This document shows positions 20,330 to 21,643 of a DNA stretch of 21,643 nucleotides, one piece after another (the first letter of the stretch is position 1; each line of letters opens with the position of its first letter). The DNA lies in NCBI GenBank assembly GCA_002633005.1, contig NMRA01001408.1, positions 1-21,643 of the forward strand, read 5' to 3'. The notes under the pieces are model-generated. The model made no database searches, was not told where the DNA came from, and saw nothing but the letters and a program-made list of their open reading frames with translations. The stretch comes from Phoronis australis (lineage: Eukaryota > Phoronida > Phoronidae). The position numbers and the translations under genes were made by a program.

Positions 20330-20972
20330 ATGGCAAAAATTAGTCCCCCAGACGCTTTCCGCTTTGACAAACCCTCGCTGTGGCCTGAGAGGCGTAAACG
20401 TTTCATGCGATATCGACTCGCATCCAAACTGAATAAAGACGACGGGGAAATCCAAGTAGCCACGCTTATTTACAGCATGGGCACCGATGCTGAAAATATC
20501 TTCGAAACGTTTGGCCTGAGTGATCCCGATGCTAAGAAGTTTGACATTGTCATAGAAAAATTTGATGCCCACTTCATCCCAAAAAACAAACATTATACAC
20601 AAACGGGCCATATTTAACCAGAGAGTCCAACATGCCGATGAAAATGTTGAGTCATTTTTACGAGCGTTGCATGAACAGGCCGACCACTGCGACTTGCTAG
20701 ACAGGGACGAGATCATACGCGACCGTCTTATCATAGTTATACGCGATCGAGATGTGTCAAAAGAGTTACAACTGAAATCAGGGCTTACACTCGAACAAGC
20801 TATCTTGTCCGCTAGACAGACCGAGCAGGTCAATTCTCAGATGCGGCAGGTATCACTTGCAACTGGCCCAGATAAGGCCATAGGTGCCATCAGAGGTCGT
20901 AGACGAGGTCAGCATAACGTTCCTCGTGGTAGAGGCAAAAGTATATGGAACGCCCCTAGCGTCACCTTGTGA
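20330..20972 (+). pseudogene. Ty3/Gypsy-type gag, frameshifted and truncated
   Basis: The ATG at 20330 opens a frame with the gag core of metazoan Gypsy elements (FDKPSLWPERRKRFMRYRLA, TLIYSMG, FETFGLSDPDAKKF). It runs into a stop at about 20617. The next part of the same domain (FNQRVQ, ESFLRALHEQADHCD, IIRDRLIIVIRD, LTLEQAILSARQTEQ) continues in the next frame to 20972. The switch lies near the A-run at 20581-20590, so one small indel explains it. An Arg/Gly-rich stretch (RGRRRGQ) follows, but the usual zinc knuckle, protease and polymerase are absent; the copy is dead. A programmed frameshift inside gag is unlikely because the break is in the middle of the domain. Confidence 0.82.
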
Positions 20973-21028
20973 CGGGTCTTTTCTGACACGTGACGAGTCA
21001 TTTTTGACACGCTGACGCGTCAATGATG
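20970..21028. promoter_or_regulatory. Three tandem CRE/ATF-like motifs
   Basis: A 21-22-bp unit repeats: TGACGGGTCTTTTCTGACAC, then TGACGAGTCATTTTTGACAC, then TGACGCGTCAATGATG. The third includes the 10-bp palindrome TGACGCGTCA (21013-21022), and the junction of the first two contains CACGTG. These resemble bZIP and E-box sites. They start at the last codon of the gag relic, so they are either old LTR/internal sequence or part of the promoter for the gene at the right edge. Confidence 0.5.
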
Positions 21029-21060
21029 CTGTTGAACTCGTGTGGATGTTCTTAAAAGAA

Positions 21061-21102
21061 CCAATCAGTGTTAAGGTTTTACAGCGTGTTGACTAAACCA
21101 AT
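21061..21102 (+). promoter_or_regulatory. Two CCAAT boxes
   Basis: CCAATCAG at 21061-21068 (NF-Y type) and CCAAT at 21098-21102 lie between the tandem CRE-like motifs and the YY1-like site. They sit roughly 300 bp before the proposed transcription start region, somewhat far for a proximal promoter, so moderate-to-low confidence. Confidence 0.35.
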
Positions 21103-21301
21103 GAGATCGTCATGTTTTGAGGTGACTGACAAGAACAAATGCTGTCAATCATATATCGACTTAGTATTCCAAGAGACAAAAACAGGAGTTACTGAACACG
21201 GAAGTGTCCCGGAAATGTGCATTCGGGATGGCTTCAAGGAATTTGTACGATCAGCAAGTACTAATAACGAAGATGGGTACGGCGACGACAATTTCTTGTG
21301 A
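21101..21301 (+). CDS. Unrecognised 66-residue frame
   Basis: ATG at 21101 to TGA at 21299-21301. The peptide is polar with three Cys near the start (SSCFEVTDKNKCCQ) and an acidic end (NEDGYGDDNF). I recognise no family, and there are no clear splice sites. It sits between promoter-like motifs, so it may be chance or a leftover exon. Confidence 0.15.
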   Translation: MRSSCFEVTDKNKCCQSYIDLVFQETKTGVTEHGSVPEMCIRDGFKEFVRSASTNNEDGYGDDNFL

Positions 21302-21390
21302 TGGTGCATTCCAGGAATTCCTTTCACCAAACATGAGTACGACCAACAGCAAAGCGTAAGCGCGAGTCGGCGAGTGCAAAAGAGTTAAGC

Positions 21391-21402
21391 CAACATGGCG
21401 GT
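21391..21402 (+). promoter_or_regulatory. YY1-like site CAACATGGCGGT
   Basis: The string matches the CAAnATGGCGGC-type YY1 element that often lies just downstream of transcription starts in animals. Together with CCAAT boxes upstream and a candidate first exon 130 bp downstream it suggests a start region near 21350-21400. The same ATG opens a 37-codon upstream frame (21395-21508). Confidence 0.4.
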
Positions 21403-21508
21403 CAGAAGAAGCGCGACATTTATAATGGAACTTCGTGGTGCAAGCTTGTGTACTGGGATCGATGTCACGGTGTCTGAATTTGTTGTCGATTGTAAACGTG
21501 ACCTGTAG
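21395..21508 (+). other. Upstream ORF in a putative 5' UTR
   Basis: The ATG at 21395 has a strong initiation context (A at -3, G at +4) and opens 37 codons, beginning MAVRRSATFIMELRGASLCT, ending at TAG 21506-21508. It is followed 21 bases later by the ATG of the candidate exon. It could be a regulatory upstream ORF or the real start of a tiny protein; no homology is recognised. Confidence 0.25.
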
Positions 21509-21529
21509 TGTTGCTGTAGATATATTTCA

Positions 21530-21573
21530 ATGGACCAAGTGTTGCAAGAAACCGTCACTTTAGTGAAAGCGAA
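21530..21573 (+). CDS. Candidate first coding exon of a gene leaving the right edge
   Basis: ATG at 21530 reads MDQVLQETVTLVKA and reaches an excellent donor GCGAA|GTAAGT at 21573/21574 in phase 2. Read-through gives an immediate TAA, as expected for a real exon end. The short amphipathic N-terminus cannot be assigned to a family. The rest of the gene lies outside the window. Confidence 0.35.
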
Positions 21574-21643
21574 GTAAGTTGTTCTTTTTGTTGGCCGGGT
21601 GTGCTTGATTTGTGTACTATCAGTGTAGGTTGTGCAAACGAAT

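Noticed and set aside
20562-20620. Programmed frameshift in gag
   Set aside because: The shift falls in the middle of the gag core rather than at a gag-pol junction, and the downstream polyprotein is missing; a simple indel in a dead copy is more likely.
21224-21240. Peptide MCIRD, known from translated Nextera adapter contamination
   Set aside because: The DNA here is ATGTGCATTCGGGAT, not the adapter ATGTGTATAAGAGAC, so it is a chance peptide match.

Overview
The window looks like nuclear DNA from a marine-type invertebrate metazoan (deuterostome or lophotrochozoan; I cannot name the species). The grounds are GT-AG introns with matching phases, an AATAAA poly(A) signal, a sacsin-like HEPN gene, a metazoan-style four-pass membrane domain, a Ty3/Gypsy gag relic, several short inverted-repeat (MITE-like) elements, and single-N assembly gaps. 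No bacterial signals such as ribosome binding sites or operons were seen.

Left part (1-5681): the 3' end of a sacsin-like gene on the + strand. It has a very large exon running in from the left edge (to 3627), a 1.74-kb intron, and a last exon at 5367-5681 that completes the C-terminal HEPN domain. Middle part (5682-9036): gene-poor DNA. It holds a weak two-exon candidate on the - strand (6538-6842), a degenerate higher-order repeat ending at an assembly gap (7090-7843), and a short exon-like piece with a GYQFEPEY motif (7864-7992).

Right-centre (9037-19888): one long gene on the + strand. A short first coding exon (9147-9227) follows a perfect CRE palindrome and joins in phase, across a repeat-filled intron, to a single 8.27-kb exon (11558-19822). 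The predicted product is about 2,781 residues. It has two tandem four-pass membrane domains that are clearly copies of each other, then a roughly 2,300-residue low-complexity tail with poly-Asn/Asp, poly-Gln, an internal repeat and a twice-used WLFG motif. The intron contains a 46-bp minisatellite invaded by two different inverted-repeat elements, whose insertion points can be read against intact units. It also holds a 620-bp direct duplication on either side of an N, probably two haplotypes left unmerged.

Right end (20160-21643): the LTR end, primer-binding site and frameshifted gag of a Ty3/Gypsy-type element. After it come CRE/ATF-like tandem motifs, CCAAT boxes, a YY1-like ATGGCGG site and a candidate first coding exon (21530-21573) of a further gene that runs off the right edge.
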